Origin: Engraulis encrasicolus
Lineage: Eukaryota; Chordata; Actinopteri; Clupeiformes; Engraulidae
Assembly (NCBI RefSeq): GCF_034702125.1
Contig: NC_085872.1
Coordinates: 28,816,634 to 28,880,633 of the forward strand
Reading direction: 5' to 3'
DNA: 64,000 bases
Shown: positions 34,768-61,729 of the stretch, one piece after another
Layout: each line of letters starts with the position of its first letter
Numbering within the stretch: the stretch's first letter is position 1
Translations under genes and position numbers: made by a program
The notes under the pieces: generated by a model
What the model saw: the letters and a program-made list of their open reading frames with translations, nothing else
Told to the model about the DNA's origin: nothing
Database searches by the model: none

Positions 34768-37630
34768 GCAGTCTTTGTATTCATGCAGACCCACAGTGAA
34801 ACAGTTCCTTATGTGAAGCATGTGAGGCTCTACCACGCATGTGAAACTATACCACTATGTAAAACTTCAAGATTTGCATCTGCCTTTGAGTTAAGAAGAG
34901 GAGTGTGATGTATAACTGCTGCCTTCAACAGTTGAGGAAGAGTCAATGTGCAGTTAAAAACAACATGATGGGGCGGGGTAGCATGCGTGGGCTGTGTGTT
35001 GAGAGAGACTTGTGCAATGCAGAGGAGTAAAAAAAAATTCTGCCACAGTTTCGTAGTATTTTTAGAGCGCCTATGTAGAGAGCTATGTATTCTTGTGGTA
35101 TTTTCATGTTGATTTTCAGTGACTGACTGAACTATGGTCTGGCGTCAGTGAACTTTGGGGTGATCTCAGTTTTTATCTCAGTTTTTCCCATTTTTATTGA
35201 ACCTTTATTTCTCTGAAGATTCATCTGCTGCAATGGATGCCATACATATGGCCTATCCTCTTTTTTAAAAATAGTACAACTTGCATATTACGTTGTTTTC
35301 AGGTATAATAGTTTTTATGATCTTATGTAATTTTTAAAAATCATTTTTCTTCCTTTCATTTCAGTATTTTGTAACATACAGCTTAAAAAATTAAAATAAA
35401 GAAAAAAAGAAAAACAGAATGCTGGCTGTTCTTTGAAAAAAGCATGCGTCTCCCCTTTAACATCTACAGCACCTAATTTATTGGCTTTTCCATGAACTGA
35501 AATATGTACTGGACTAATATATAGAATTTAATATAAGCAAAATAATAATGTGACATACTATAGGTCCTCTTGCAGCCATGCATATATTATGTTCACTGTT
35601 CCACTAGCGGAAAACTTAACTACCATAGTACCGCTACAATCAAATGACACTAGTCCTTAGTAGTACATTGCAACTTGGTAATTACCATTCTGGTAGCAGC
35701 AAATGTAGAACAGAGGTTGCGTCTTAACATATTTATGAACTGTGCATCCATTATCTGTTTGCACTGATGTTGGTTGCTCCATGGTCTTGGTTATTAATCC
35801 AGACTATTGCCTGGCAATGTGGATGTGCAATGATTGCATGTAAGGCAGGGTGGTTGGGCAAATGCTCGTTGTGCAAAGTCAGCTTTGGATCTTCTAGGTC
35901 CCTTCTTTTGGTGAATAGCCTCTGGAGTTTACATCTGACAGAGTAGTGCCAGGCTCATGAAGCTGACAAACAAATACTTGAACACTCGTGTCCATATCAG
36001 GATTTCCCCTCTAGTTCCAACAAGAGCAGTAAGAGTAGAAATGCAATGTTACTACTAATCTATGGGGACCTCTTGTTTAAAACTTGTCAACATGAAAAAT
36101 CTCAATATTTCATTATACCTAAATTGAACAGCACATTCAGTGACTTCAATGGCAATTTGGATTCAGTAATTTCTCAGGGGGTTTTTCAATATAGTAAACA
36201 TTATTTTTGTATTAGGCTATTCACTGTGATGTGAAGACATTTTATATTTATTCCGATTTATATTATTTTATATACATTATTTAGAGTTATACAGGTATTT
36301 AACCTTTTGTAAGGTGTTCGGGTCCCCTTGGGTCTGGGAACCTTTTGCATTTTGGGGGTTATAAATCAATATTTTCACAAGTTTGTGTACCATACTCATC
36401 AGGTGTTGACTAGACAGAGGGTGAAATATGTGGGGAAAGGATTGAGGATATTGTTGGGTGCTCCAGTTCGCATTAATGTTGCAACATTATGAGAGAAGTG
36501 CTCAATCCAAGAGTGCGGATTGAACTGTCTCCTCTGTGTCTCTCACCCTCAAAAAAACATGCATACACAGATATTGACAAACTGGATGAGGTGAACATGA
36601 GGTTGCACAGGAGCTACAATTTTTAAAAATCTTTTAAAGATTTTTCTATAGACCTGCGACTTAAAGACCTTACTCTTATGTTGACACCTTTGTGAAAAAA
36701 GGCTACAGCAACTTTAGATAACATATTGTCAATATTAAGTTCAATGTTAAACCCATATCAGTCTCTGCTCTCTTGACTGAAACACAAATAAGATCATTTA
36801 AAACAAATAGGCCTAATAATGATACACAATCTCCATCTAAATATCCCTCTATTAGGCCTATGCGCATGAGCACTACTGTTTCTCACCACAAGGGGGTGTA
36901 AGCAGCCAAGAATATGTGAAAAACAAATCTCACCTTTCAGCCACTGAAATAAAGAGAAGAAATGGTAGACAATGAAAATATAATTTTATATAAAATATTG
37001 TCTCAAAAAATTGACATGCAAAGCCAACAACCCCCTGAATCACATAGGCTTCCCCACTATTTGGACTATTCTGCTAACCCTGCTCCTATTTAACTTTATT
37101 ATTATTATTATTGCTATTATTATTAACAGGAAATTAAGACATGGTCACTATGTATGGCAATGTCATGCTTACTATTTGAACCATAGAGATTCCAGTATAG
37201 TTTGCTCCATCTTCTTTGTTTGAACCACAAAATAGGCTACATCTACTGCACTTCCAGATTAAATTATGGACAGTCTTTCGCAGATGGGTTGGGTAGACCT
37301 ACTCATTGTAAGGAGGAGCACACGCTTCCCATCTTGCATTACATTTTGGTAGGCTAATTATTCTTTTTATGCGGAGGTCATAATAAAACATGGCATATCT
37401 GCGTTCAACTCCCTTTCAGCAGATGGCAGCACGCATGATACTTAGTCTGCATACATCGAGGAAAATGAGTAGGAAAATTGGTATGTGCGGAAAGAAAATC
37501 CAGGAAAAGACGTGCAGTAGTTCCTGGGATAAACATCTCCTGGATGGAATTTATGAAAGGGGTTGTTATGAGGTGTAACAGACCAAACAAATTAATTATT
37601 TTTTACGCATAGACTAACTTTTTTTCTCTC
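34768..37630. other. Intergenic stretch between the TMEM109 pair
   Basis: AT-rich sequence with no repeats or exons I could recognise. A (TTA)n stretch lies at 37098-37125. The promoter of tmem109 should lie near its right end. Confidence 0.4.
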
Positions 37631-37741
37631 GTGAAAGTGTTGCTGGTTTTACGCACAGACCTATCTGCGGGTTTACGCATAGACATCGACTTGCCGCGAA
37701 GCCTACAGCCACATCACACAATTCCACAGCTTGGTATAAAT

Positions 37742-38994
37742 ATGGCTAGCACAAGTTCTTTTTGGTTACTGCACATATGTCTTTTCATGCATGTATCAAT
37801 TTCATTTTGGTCGCCATCATCCGCGCTACGGGATGAGGACACAACGGCGTCCCATAGTCTGCTACAAACGTTCAAACAAATTTTGTCAGACTTGTCCGTG
37901 GACGTTCACGGTTACATCGTGTCAGTAGTTGGAAAACAAGCCGTGGACACTTCACTCCAGGTTAGTTAACAAAAGAAAATTGTGTAATTTTCACGTTGTA
38001 CTCCCATGATCAGCGCAACATTAGTTCCATAGGTTCAAATCTTTTGTTGTCCGCTTCAGTGAGCTTTGTGCCATCTGACTAACAAAAAGCGTAAAAGTTC
38101 ATGATGTGAACTTGGATGCTATTTGATTGGAACAGTGGGGGGCGCACTCTGTCAAGAGTGGGACAGACTTCAAGACAGTTGCATGTGTGTGTGCGCCCGC
38201 GCGCGCCCATGCATGATTTCTGTAGACGGGGAGGTATTGCGTTCAGCATCATGATGGCCTGAGTTATTGAAGGAAAACATATTTAAAGATAATCTAAGGA
38301 AACATGAGTAACTTCCAAAAAACGTCTACAAAAATTGACAGGCGAGCAGTCTCACAGAGCAGTGCTCTGTCAACCCACCTGTAGGCCTACATTACACAAT
38401 ACAGTAAGACAAGGGGGAGGGAGGGGGACAAAAGTTGAGTGGATAGTTTTAACATGCAGATAACCAAAGTTCCAAAAATTCATTTCAGGGAGATGTTTAT
38501 CGACCCTATCCCAACAACCAATCTCCGCCATGCCCCATACATACACACCTGAAAAAGAGCTCTCAGTTTGAACATACAAGCAGCATGCACAGGTTCCACA
38601 ACCCAGTCTCCCCCTCTCTCTGCCTGTGCAATCTAATCAAAGTATTCCACACATGATACACAAGTTATTATCTGGCTTGCACACACTCACTCACATTGTC
38701 AAAGAAAACAACACTTACACGCATAGTCTAAAATCTGGGATATCTTATCTGACTTGTGGGTATCAGGGAGCCACCGCTATCAATATCAGGGAGACTCCCT
38801 AAACTTCCGGTTCACTTGGGATGCCTGCATGACACATGGTGGAAAATTGATGTCTCAAATGTTTACTGGGAGAACGCTATTTTTGTTTTCAGATAATAGA
38901 AATATGACCTCTTTTTGCAAACAAACTATCCACAATGTAAATGTCAATGTCTGCAAGTCTAAAACTGTTTTTGGATAGGATATGGATGGTAGAC

Positions 38995-39040
<46 letters not shown>

Positions 39041-40321
39041 TCTCTCTCTCACTTTTTAATGTCAATGCAAACAACCCCATGGCGACCCAGTCTAAGCTCT
39101 GTTTAAGTGTTGTGCCATTTGTAGAAATCCAGTCCAATAAGAAGTCTACATAGAATCGACAGAGCAGAACACTGCAACTTATTCTACCTCTGCTTACTAA
39201 TCAAGAAACACCACTATACGCCATGAATTGTGTTCCCCCCTTTTTTTGTACTTTTCCTCTTTTTTTGTACCAGGAGGAGTCAGTCTAAGTTGTGCCTTAT
39301 TCCATTCTTTACCCTCACAGTGTATCAGAGGCGTGGTCAAGTCATTGTCGGAGGGTGCTGCCAACGTTTTGAATGTGGCATTCCAGTATACCTCAGAGCT
39401 GTTGGATGCTGCTGGGATTCAAGGTAGGCAGGCTATCTACATTTCCACACCCCCCTCTGTGTAAATCCATTCGCCTGTGCACAGGCAAGTTTGCACAGAT
39501 CTTTCATCACGCCTGTGCTTGTTTAAGCAGCTTGTGTGATACTCCCTGACGTTGTTTTACTGTGGGCTGAGTTGTAATTATATGCACACCTTTATTTTAG
39601 AGCAAAGTGAGATGTTAAGTACTAGGTAGCACACTTTCTTTTCTTAGACTGAATGCATTATAACTATCAATTTTTATACCTGGGTTTCTTGGTTATTGAA
39701 TGGTTGATCAAAGCTCTAGAATGGCAGCAGTTCTTTTTTCAACTCTATTATGCATCATGTATAGGCAGGGCGTCATTTGCATAATGGCAAGATCCTACTT
39801 CAGAATTTGCCGTGTAAATGCTGTTAGATAGGCATACTTCAGTAGTAGTAATCTTTCATGACGAGCAAATATGTGACCTTTGAGAAATATTTTGACCTTT
39901 TCCAGGTCTGCACAAGTTTAATCCGTTCCTTTTTTCTTTGTTCTTCACCAAAGCTCGCCTACCCTTCGACAAAGTCACTCCAGAGGGCGTGCTGTTTGTA
40001 ACCCAGTGGGCTCTCCTGGCTTTGATTGGCTACTGGCTGCTGTCTTTGCTCTTTCGATTGGTGGCTGGACTGGTGAGGAGTATCCTCTGGCTCATAAAGC
40101 TGGGTGGAGCCCTGGCGCTGTTCGGGCTGATCCTGAGCGACAGGGACGCTGCCCTGGAGACCACAGTAATTAGGCTGGCATGCCTGGTGCTCGCCTGCGT
40201 GGTGCTTGGGGTGGGGCCGTCCGTGGGCACCGACACCGACACCAACGGCCACCTGGAGGAGAAGGTGAGGAAGCTGGAGAGGCAGCTCAGAAACATGGAG
40301 CGCAAGAGGAAAGAAGAGTGA
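37742..40321 (+). CDS. tmem109: TMEM109 (mitsugumin-23), complete (229 aa)
   Basis: TMEM109 is an ER/sarcoplasmic and nuclear membrane protein, described as a cation-conducting channel in vertebrates. Three coding exons: 37742-37960 (73 codons), 39321-39423 (103 nt) and 39954-40321, in frame over 690 nt. Residues 1-28 form a signal peptide ending near SPSSA. Then come amphipathic helices (TFKQILSDLSVDVHGYIVSV and GVVKSLSEGAANVLNV), a first membrane segment (WALLALIGYWLLSLLFRLVA), a second (LIKLGGALALFGLIL), a third (IRLACLVLACVVLGVG), and a charged C-terminal coiled coil (LEEKVRKLERQLRNMERKRK). YWLLSLL and the ending match human TMEM109 (243 aa) as I recall it. An in-frame upstream ATG at 37631 would bury the signal peptide, so 37742 is preferred. 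Exon 3 could also start at 39906 in frame; 39954 has the better polypyrimidine tract and agrees with the paralogue. Polyadenylation signal at 40491. Confidence 0.9.
39001..39050 (+). repeat. (CT)n microsatellite in intron 1 of tmem109
   Basis: TC repeat with a single GTC interruption. Confidence 0.95.
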
Positions 40322-40490
40322 GCCCCACACAGCACAGCACAGCAAGAAGTGGGGCGCAGGTAGTGGGAGAAACAGAGGGATGAAGCGAGGGAGTCCCTTT
40401 GTAATAGTAGACTGGTGAACTGGCATCCAGTGCCCTTGATAAAAGGACAATCACACATTTTTGGGAGCATGGTTTTTTTATACTTTTCCT

Positions 40491-40496
40491 AATAAA
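40491..40496 (+). terminator. Polyadenylation signal of tmem109
   Basis: AATAAA about 170 bp downstream of the stop codon at 40319-40321. Confidence 0.6.
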
Positions 40497-40699
40497 AAGT
40501 TTTCATCACTTGAATTAATAGTCTGTTGTACAATTGACCTTGTTCAACTGTGTGTTAAGCTCTATGTGGGAACTTGTAAAAAAATAAATTGGGAACAGAA
40601 TGTTAAGATTCTCATTCATCCAGCTTGTGTTGGTCAAAGTAGAAAGCAATTGTAACTAGACATCTTCAGATGTGGATAGTTTACTACATCCTTGGAGAA

Positions 40700-40862
40700 T
40701 GAAAGTGAAAGCGAAAGCCCACCTGGGAAACTCCAACTCCCATTGTCATTGTGACACAGCACTCAAGTGCACACAACGAAATTGCATTTATGCCTCATCC
40801 GTGCAAGGGGGCAGCCCCTAATCGTGCCCCAAGTGAGCAGTGGGGTGGGATGGTACCAAGTT
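40700..40862 (-). mobile_element. tRNA-derived SINE, family A, partial (copy 4)
   Basis: Contains the body (cccattgtcattgtgacaca, 40739-40758; ggtggtacc-like segment at about 40848) but not the tRNA head, so it is 5' truncated. Confidence 0.6.
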
Positions 40863-41599
40863 CCAAAACCGAATTCTCTTTTGTTTCAACTGAAGCCTTG
40901 CAACTGAGAAGGGATTGTTTTCCCCTGGCCAGTTTTATTTCAAAAACTGGACTGACCGGACATACCAGTTGTAATCTCTGTTTTCTTTTTTAAGAATGTA
41001 AGGAGTGGCAGTGGCACACATTTGAAGGTCACATTAACTTTAATGTGATTTACCCTAGTCCAGGGTTGTCACAATGGACCAAAATCTAAATCTGGTACAA
41101 ACAGGCCAAACTCAATATGTATTAAAGAAAACAAGGGCTAATATTGTGCAAGCACACCTATTTTTGCTTGGAGGCCAATTTCACAAGCATTCATTCCCAT
41201 TATATATGGTTCTTGAAATGTGTCATATTCTGTTGTACATGAGGGTTTGATAATACACTGTCCTGGGCCAAATCATGCCAGTCAGACACCAGATTTCGTG
41301 TTCAAGTCATGTTGCTGTATAGGCTATTAATTGAGTGTGTGGGCCTTCCATAATAGACATCTGAAATGATCTCAGTCTTAATATGGCCCACATGTCAGAT
41401 GTCTGAGTTTGACATTCCTGGCATTCTTTTTTTATCCAAACATAAAATCTGTCATCATAATGAACTGGAGCGCTTGCCTGAAGGAAACTGCCATTCATGT
41501 TAACAGGATGTAGATAGAGGCAACTCTTTCTCCAGATTTTGTGCATCCTGTATCAAATTCTCTCAGTAGCCTGTATTAGAGGAAGGCAGTTGTGTAGTC

Positions 41600-41789
41600 C
41601 AGTGTTTCCCAACCTTTCTTGTCTTGTGTACCCCCTAAAAGCCTTTTTGGCATACCCTGAGTACCCCCTCACTCATGCTCTATATCCCCATGTGACTATC
41701 CTCCATACCTATGTTCCTTTTTCCACGTACCCCCTGCAGTGTGCTCGCGTACCCCTACTGGTAAACGTACCCCTGGTTGGGAATCACTG
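41600..41789. mobile_element. hAT-type MITE (190 bp)
   Basis: Ends CAGTGTTTCCCAACC and GGTTGGGAATCACTG, with a perfect 8-bp TSD GTGTAGTC at 41592-41599 and 41790-41797. The interior is rich in TACCCCCT. Confidence 0.88.
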
Positions 41790-42204
41790 GTGTAGTCTAC
41801 GTAGAACGGGGGATTTCAGTATAACCACTTCAAATTGATTGATCCATTGTTTTGAATAGCACATATATATACAGTATACCCACTTCAAAAAAGTTCAAAG
41901 TTCAAATATACAGTATACCCACCCTAAACCTAAGTAGACTACACCACTGGAGGAAGGATATTTATCATTTTAGTGACGAGTAGGTGTGGCAGTGCCTATG
42001 GGCATCTAAATGTGTATAAAGGGTAACAGGATTTCCTAAAAAGCAAAGCAGTTCCATTTTTGAGCTCTCCAAGATATCGATCAAGACATGTAATTGAGGA
42101 ATGCATAATTAACTCTGTGATATTTTTAGTAACACCATCACATGGCTTAGAAATACTTTTGCAATCTGACTGACAAACCACTGAAGCAATAGCCGTAAAG
42201 GATG

Positions 42205-44277
42205 AATATGTCTGCTGTATTTATTTAGTAAGTGCAGAAAAACACATTATTACAATGAATGCATTCACTGAAAAAAGAACACTACATGACATTCCTTATG
42301 TCTGATCTGACATAAACTTCAAGGGTTTCATATGTGCGTAGTCTTGTCTAGTTACAGTTTGGCTTCAAACATACAAAGCTAAACAGAGTTAACAGTAATC
42401 ACACGCATCTACAGGCTATTATACTATGACATACAGAACTTCTGACCTCTATGTTACATTAAAGACATGAATATTTCTTTTGACGGAAGACTGTCTTTCT
42501 ACTAACTGCCCTTGAAATGTAGTACAACAGTAAATACAAGTTGCATCTGGCTGTCTACTTTGATAAATGTACTGTGCATGGCCTGTTTGCACACACTTCT
42601 GTAGAAATCCAATAATAATGTGACATCTCTTTGGGGGTATTTACTAGTGGTGTGCAAAAATGTTGTTGATGTGACTCATATAAAAAGAAAATACTTTTGC
42701 AAATGAATATAGACAATGGCTTAAAAAAAACACAGGGACAATATCATTACATTTTTTTTAGCTCATGATACCGAAGAGGTCATCCAAGGGTAAAACTTGC
42801 CCTAGTACAAATGTGTTGTAAAATGTGGCGCCATGTCATACCCTGGCAGTGGTTGTCCCCTTGCTGCCTTCATAATTAGCATTTACAACATCTAACACGG
42901 TTGTGTGTCATACGCAACAAGACTGATGGTTGAAAAATTCAGGCTTCACCTCAGGCTTACAACTGTCAACAGAAACTTTTCACACTAGAACATGTACAAG
43001 AGTAGCTGGAACCGGTCAGAGGTATCAGTCGAGTAACATCCTGTGGGATATCCTTCATGTTTCAAGATGGGTCGTCCACAAAGCAGTAGTGCCTGATGGA
43101 TTTGTGTTGACTCTCTAGGGATTCCAGGGTGATCATGTCCGGTGTGGAGAAGGCACCACCCACAAGAAAGCTATTTTTGCAGGCCGTCTTTGGTCTTTGA
43201 GAAACCAGAAGGCGGATACAATCCTTGCTCTCCGTGCTGGGTGACATTCTTGCTGAGTAACAGTCATAAAAAAAGCAAAGTTTTATGAAATCTAGGGTGA
43301 CATTCCATGCACTCAGGTATGTATGTTGTGTTTCATGTGGCTCTGTCCTCGATTACTTTTTACATGTTCAAATTTGCTTGCTTTGGAAAGCACCTACTGT
43401 TTAATGAACTACTATGTTGTTCAAAAGGTGCCATATAAAAAAAAATAGTTGATGACACATTTGTTGGCATCAAAAGAGGATAAGATGGCTTCATGTACGG
43501 TCCAATATGCGAGTACTCTTTTCATATATAAGGGACGTCCAGTCATCAAAGAAAGCTGCTCTAAACAGGAAAGACATTTCCCAGCTGTTTCATCTGTGTT
43601 CTAAACCACAATATACTGTAATTACCACGGCCACTCAAAACTACCCTGTTGTGTGCTGTGAAAGTAAAATATTTGTACTTTTATAACATAAAGTATAGTC
43701 CTGTTCAGGAGGACAAAGGCATGTACACTTGGTCCTAGTAACACAGATAAAAAAAACATACAAATTGAATTGTTGCTGCTTGTTTGAAAGCACTTGAACT
43801 TGTCTGTCCTGAGAGGTTGAAAAAAAGAGTGGGTTGCCTCTTCTGGTCTCCATGAAAGATGAGATGGATGTGTCACTGTGGTATGTTCTCAATTTCTAGA
43901 ATAAGGCAAGTTGTCCAGCTACTCTTTGCCACTGAATCAAAAGAAAAAAGAGACAAACGCAACAACTTCCAAGAATAAAGCTTAAGATCACCTGCGACAC
44001 CAACCAATTCATTTTTTAAAACACAGCATAAAACTCTCAGAAAAAGACAAACTTTTTTTTTAGTAGAAAGACCTTCTTGTAACAGAGTCCTTTCAAAACC
44101 CCCTGCCTAATATCTTCTTTTTTTTTACCTAATCCACATTAAATCTCAAAAATAAAGAAAAACAGAAATCGAAAAGGCTCCTGAAGTAGTACTTTAAGAG
44201 GCTCTCCGGGGTGAGACGAGCAGAAAGGCCCTTAGTCTCGGAGTGTGGAGGGGTTCTGGTGGCATTCTGCAGGAAGG
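42205..44277 (-). other. Probable 3' UTR of the Ig-like membrane gene
   Basis: About 2 kb downstream of the stop codon on the minus strand, free of recognisable repeats apart from short homopolymers. AATAAA on the minus strand at 42225-42220 is a plausible end; several other candidates occur nearer the stop, so the length is uncertain. Confidence 0.4.
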
Positions 44278-57689
<13,412 letters not shown>

Positions 57690-60195
57690 CCTATCTGTGG
57701 TAGGAAGCACAGGGACATACATCAGTCTTAGGAGAGGACAGCTGATCAGCAGGCATTGAGGGGTGTCTGTTATACTTTCATGACCAGGGGAAATTAATGA
57801 AATCACCAACTTGGATGTACATCTCTTAATCTAAATTTCTGTTTTGGACCAACGGTGTTTATCTATATTGTGTAATATTAGTAACCTATATTACTGTATT
57901 TACAAAAAATACTCTGCATGGCACACATTTAACATTCAGCAGGAAACAATCTTACAAATGTACTGCCAAAAGGGGTCGACTTTCCAAGTTTCCACAGACT
58001 AATTTTAAATAATTTGAACACTTGCATGGGACTACAAGACTGAATTTCAAACATTATAGGCTACGATAGTGGGACAATCTGAACTTCTTTAGCACCAGTC
58101 AGGGGATAATAGATAGTTATTAAATATTATTAACCATTCAATAGCTGTTGTTGGGATTGCTACTACTACTACTCATATTGTTATTATTACTATTACTATT
58201 ATTATTATGAAATAAGTAGTAGGTCTAGTAGCAGACCTCACTATATTAGCAGTAGGCTATGGGACTTATGGGTCAAGATGGGCAAGCTTCAACAACATCA
58301 AAAATGCACGCATAGCCTACATGAAAATCTGTGCAGTCTGAGCACAATGATAGCTGGCCTGAGACCACCATACCAGACCAGTGAGCAATGGTATGAGACT
58401 TGATTGCAATCAATTAAATCTAACAGTAAGCCTTTATGGCCGGTTTCCTAGAGACCACGCCACAACCTAGGCCATTCTTCGGGGTGAAGGAATGTTTGGA
58501 GTTTCTGTTTGGAGCTATTCTAGTCATTCAGCACATAGCACACACTGAAAAAAAACATTTTAAAAGCACATTTTAAATTAAATGGACAGGCAGAGAGACC
58601 ACCGAATAAATAAAACATGCGGAAAGAAACCCCAAGTGAGATGTTTTACGCAGCCCCTTTTACGCAAACGTTTTCACCAAAATGCATTATTGGTTAGGCT
58701 ATTTCGACAAGGCTATTTGTGGGAATGCCAAACTAGGTGTGTAGGCTAGCACTCGCGCTGCAGTGGGCAACAGGCAAAGAGTGAAGGAATGCACTTTTAC
58801 ACATGCGACAGAACAAAAACGACCACTGCTTACCCCTCCAGGGTCCCACTTAATTGCTGAAAATGCGTATTAATGAGCAGAGCTCAGTGACCCGGCTACT
58901 GTATCTGTCTCTCGGAGCTGCCACAATGTCTCGGTTGTAAATAAAAAAATAAAAGGGAGGGCGGTGCCTCGGCGATGCCTTGTATCGCCCCTAAGGATCG
59001 GAAATGGCGCCCGCTTGGATTGTATGTTTGATACAAAAAAATAAGAGTGTGACGAGCAAAACACCACTATCTTGATACACCAGAAGACATCTGGTACTGA
59101 TCACTGCAACCCCTAGTATCTATGAGCCAAGAAATGGCACCAGGCCAAAACGCATCCCGCTCATGATATCTCTGGCTGCCAGTTCATCATCTCAATCGCA
59201 CGCGATGCTGCAAGTCATAAGTTCCAATGAGAATCTCACTTCACCAAACTAAGAATGCGAGGACGGGAGTTAGAGAAGACCCAAACCAAATACGCGGATT
59301 CACGTTTAGATAACCTTGCACTGTGCGTTTCATAGACGAATGGTTCAGTTACACACTTACTCGAGGTTGCTGGCTCTCTCGCAGGTCACTCTGATGCACT
59401 ACCAGACATGCTACGCCGACTGTAGCTCTAACCTGGTCGTCGACATCGACAGTGCAGTATTGAAAAACCAGACTACGCCTGTATGTGACGATTTCATGGC
59501 ATTGGCGGCGCCGCCAGGGGGAAAGGCAGAACTTGGGGACGTAGGGATTCATCCGGGGCCAACGGAGGGATATGCTTTTAATCTACAATGTGCAAGTAAA
59601 ATATGTATGCATAACACCTTATTTCATTCATATAACCAAGAGCAATATGGTTTGGTTGAATATTTTGCGGTCATCTTTGGATGTCTCATAAACACACCCC
59701 TATGGGGTTACCTCATTTGGTATGGTCCATCCTTTACATTAAAAAAAAAAACTTATTACAGAGGGCTAGTTCAAGTGAAGCATGCACTCTATTAGGATCC
59801 AATAGAACAAACAACACATTATCAATTGTGCCTACATTTAGATATCACATTCTTTCACAGAAAAATCTTTTTCAGCACAAGAAAAGTTTGTGTAAGTTGA
59901 GTAAATGTTCACATTTGAATACCCCAGAATATATTTATGAATATGGAACTAACGCCCCACTACCTCACTGACCTCCTCTACCCCTCAAGATCCATGCAGT
60001 CCTCTTCCAAGTGCCATCTGACCACCCCCCACAACAGACTCAGGACCACCACTGACAGAGCCTTCCACCCTTTCGGATAAGTTAGTTGAGAATAGCCAAA
60101 ATTAAAACCCAATTAAAACACATTTTGGTCCCCATTTAAAGTCAGGGAGGTATAGTTTAATAGTGGAAATGTGCTATAGTGTACTCCATTTACGA
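57690..60195. other. Region upstream of the Ig-like gene, no confident gene
   Basis: Probably contains its promoter and 5' UTR. A short run of (TAC/TAT)n lies at 58160-58205. One doubtful open frame (59316-59795) is listed separately. Confidence 0.35.
59316..59795 (+). other. Open frame of 159 codons, doubtful gene
   Basis: The frame starts MHCAFHRRMVQLHTYSRLLA and contains GDVGIHPGP in its middle, which loosely recalls 2A-like motifs of some retroelement proteins but lacks the asparagine of NPGP. The second half reads like noncoding sequence. No splice partner or homologue was recognised. Included only as the longest open frame in the right-hand gene-poor part. Confidence 0.15.
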
Positions 60196-60330
60196 CTACA
60201 TGTGTGTATACATGCTATGTAAGTCTTCTTGGCTCCATTTCTGTCTGCTGATTGGAATTGCCAATGTGCAAGCACTGACACTCTCTCTTGTGCTGCTTAT
60301 GAACCCCACTCAAAGTTGGCTTGTCTTGGA
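60196..60330 (+). repeat. Direct duplication, copy 1
   Basis: tgtgtgtata catgctatgt aagtcttct and ccaatgtgcaagcactgaca recur at 60847-60985, in the same order. The SINE at 60583-60850 lies between the copies. Confidence 0.6.
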
Positions 60331-60582
60331 CATACTGTAGGTAAAGGCAAGAGGGAGGCTTTTAAGAAGCAAAAAAGTTTAAAAAAAACCCACTGGGATA
60401 GGGCATAATAACTGACATTCTCTGACCCAAGCTCTCCTGTCAACTACGGCTCTCCCATGTCTCCTGTGTCAGGGGGAGTGGGCTTATTGTTCATCAAGCT
60501 CATGGTGACAAACAGACCTTCTTCAGAATAGGTATTAGTACAATAGACTTCTAGCACAATAGTACAATAGTATTAGCAGTGG

Positions 60583-60850
60583 GGTGGTGCTGAGGTGGTA
60601 GAGGAGCCTGTTTGGCAACCAGAAGTGTTGCCGGTTCAAGTCCTGGCCCCCTGGCTGACAATGTATCCTTGAACAGGATGCTTAACACCAAATTTGCTCT
60701 TGGTTGGAGGATGGTACTCTGTATGGCAGCCACACCAGTGTGTCAATGTGAGTGCGAATGAGTAAATGTGAGCCGTACAACGTAAAGGGCTTTGAGTGCT
60801 CAAAGGAGTGGAAATGCACTGTATAGGACTAAAAGTACTCCTCCTAATGC
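60583..60850 (+). mobile_element. tRNA-derived SINE, family H
   Basis: The tRNA-like head has an A box (TGCTGAGGTGGTAGAGG, 60588-60604) and a B box (CCGGTTCAAGTCCTGG, 60632-60647). The body includes GTAAAGGGCTTTGAGTGCTC (60783) and ends near TGCACTGTATAGGAC. The tail form is common in fish SINEs. Single copy here. Confidence 0.65.
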
Positions 60851-60985
60851 ATGCTCATGTGTGTATAAATGCTATGTAAAATAGCAGAAAGTCTTCTATG
60901 CTCCATCTCTGTCTTGTGATTGAAATTACCAATGTGCAAGGACCGACGCTCTCTCTTGTGCTAGTGATGAACCTCACCCAACCTT
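60847..60985 (+). repeat. Direct duplication, copy 2
   Basis: See 60196-60330; for example ccaatgtgcaaggaccgacg at 60929. Confidence 0.6.
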
Positions 60986-61571
60986 CCAGTGACCATACAT
61001 TGTAACAATTGTCCCCTTCCAGTAGGCTTTTCAAACTTGACAAACCAGTTCACTGAGCTGAAGCGGGTATGATATTCAGGGATCTGTGTTTTATAGAAAT
61101 GTCATGTGTTAACTATGTCATGTTTGTATTATTTTGATGCTCTGCACATGTGCGCTATCATGGTCTTGGTTCTTGAACAGTCTCAAATGGGTTTAATAAA
61201 GTTCTCAAAACCAAGTACAATCTCCAGGTGAGTTGGAGGTTAGGGGCTGGGACCAGCCCTGGGCCCGAATTTGGCCTTGGAGCAAAGGGTAGCCTATTTA
61301 AATGTAAGGCATTATTTGAGGAGCTCTTCTGTAACCAGAATGAGAATCCCATGTTAAGACAGACGAGAGTCATATCCTTGTTGTTATATGTCCATGATAT
61401 TCAATAGTCATAGATATCATTACATTATTCATTGACTTAACGGTATCTGAGCATTTCATTGCAACTTGGTTTCGTAGCTTGTACATGACTTATGAATTTT
61501 GATTATTACACTTTGAGCCACTTTGGTCTTTCTCATAGAGCATGCTTCTCTTGTTGAAATAACCAGGGATG

Positions 61572-61729
61572 GCCCTGCCGTGGCCAACTGGTAGGGCACT
61601 CGTCTGCCATGCGGCCGACCCGGCCCGGGTCATTTGCCGACCCCTCCCCATCTCTCTCCCCATTCGCTTCCTGTCCACCTCTCAAACTGTCCTGTCATCA
61701 ATAAAGTCGTAAAAGACACACAAAAAAAA
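61572..61729 (+). mobile_element. tRNA-derived SINE, family B, copy 3 (16-bp TSD)
   Basis: The head starts GCCCTGCCGTGGCCAACTGG, with the B-box region near GGCCCGGGTCA; the tail has AATAAAGTCGT and an A-run. A perfect 16-bp TSD GAAATAACCAGGGATG flanks it (61556-61571 and 61730-61745). Recent insertion. Confidence 0.88.

Noticed and set aside
39959..40470. Long minus-strand frames opposite tmem109 exon 3
   Set aside because: Shadows of the GC-rich coding exon on the plus strand.
59540..59566. GDVGIHPGP as a 2A-type retroelement signal
   Set aside because: The essential NPGP asparagine is absent and no retroelement ORF follows.
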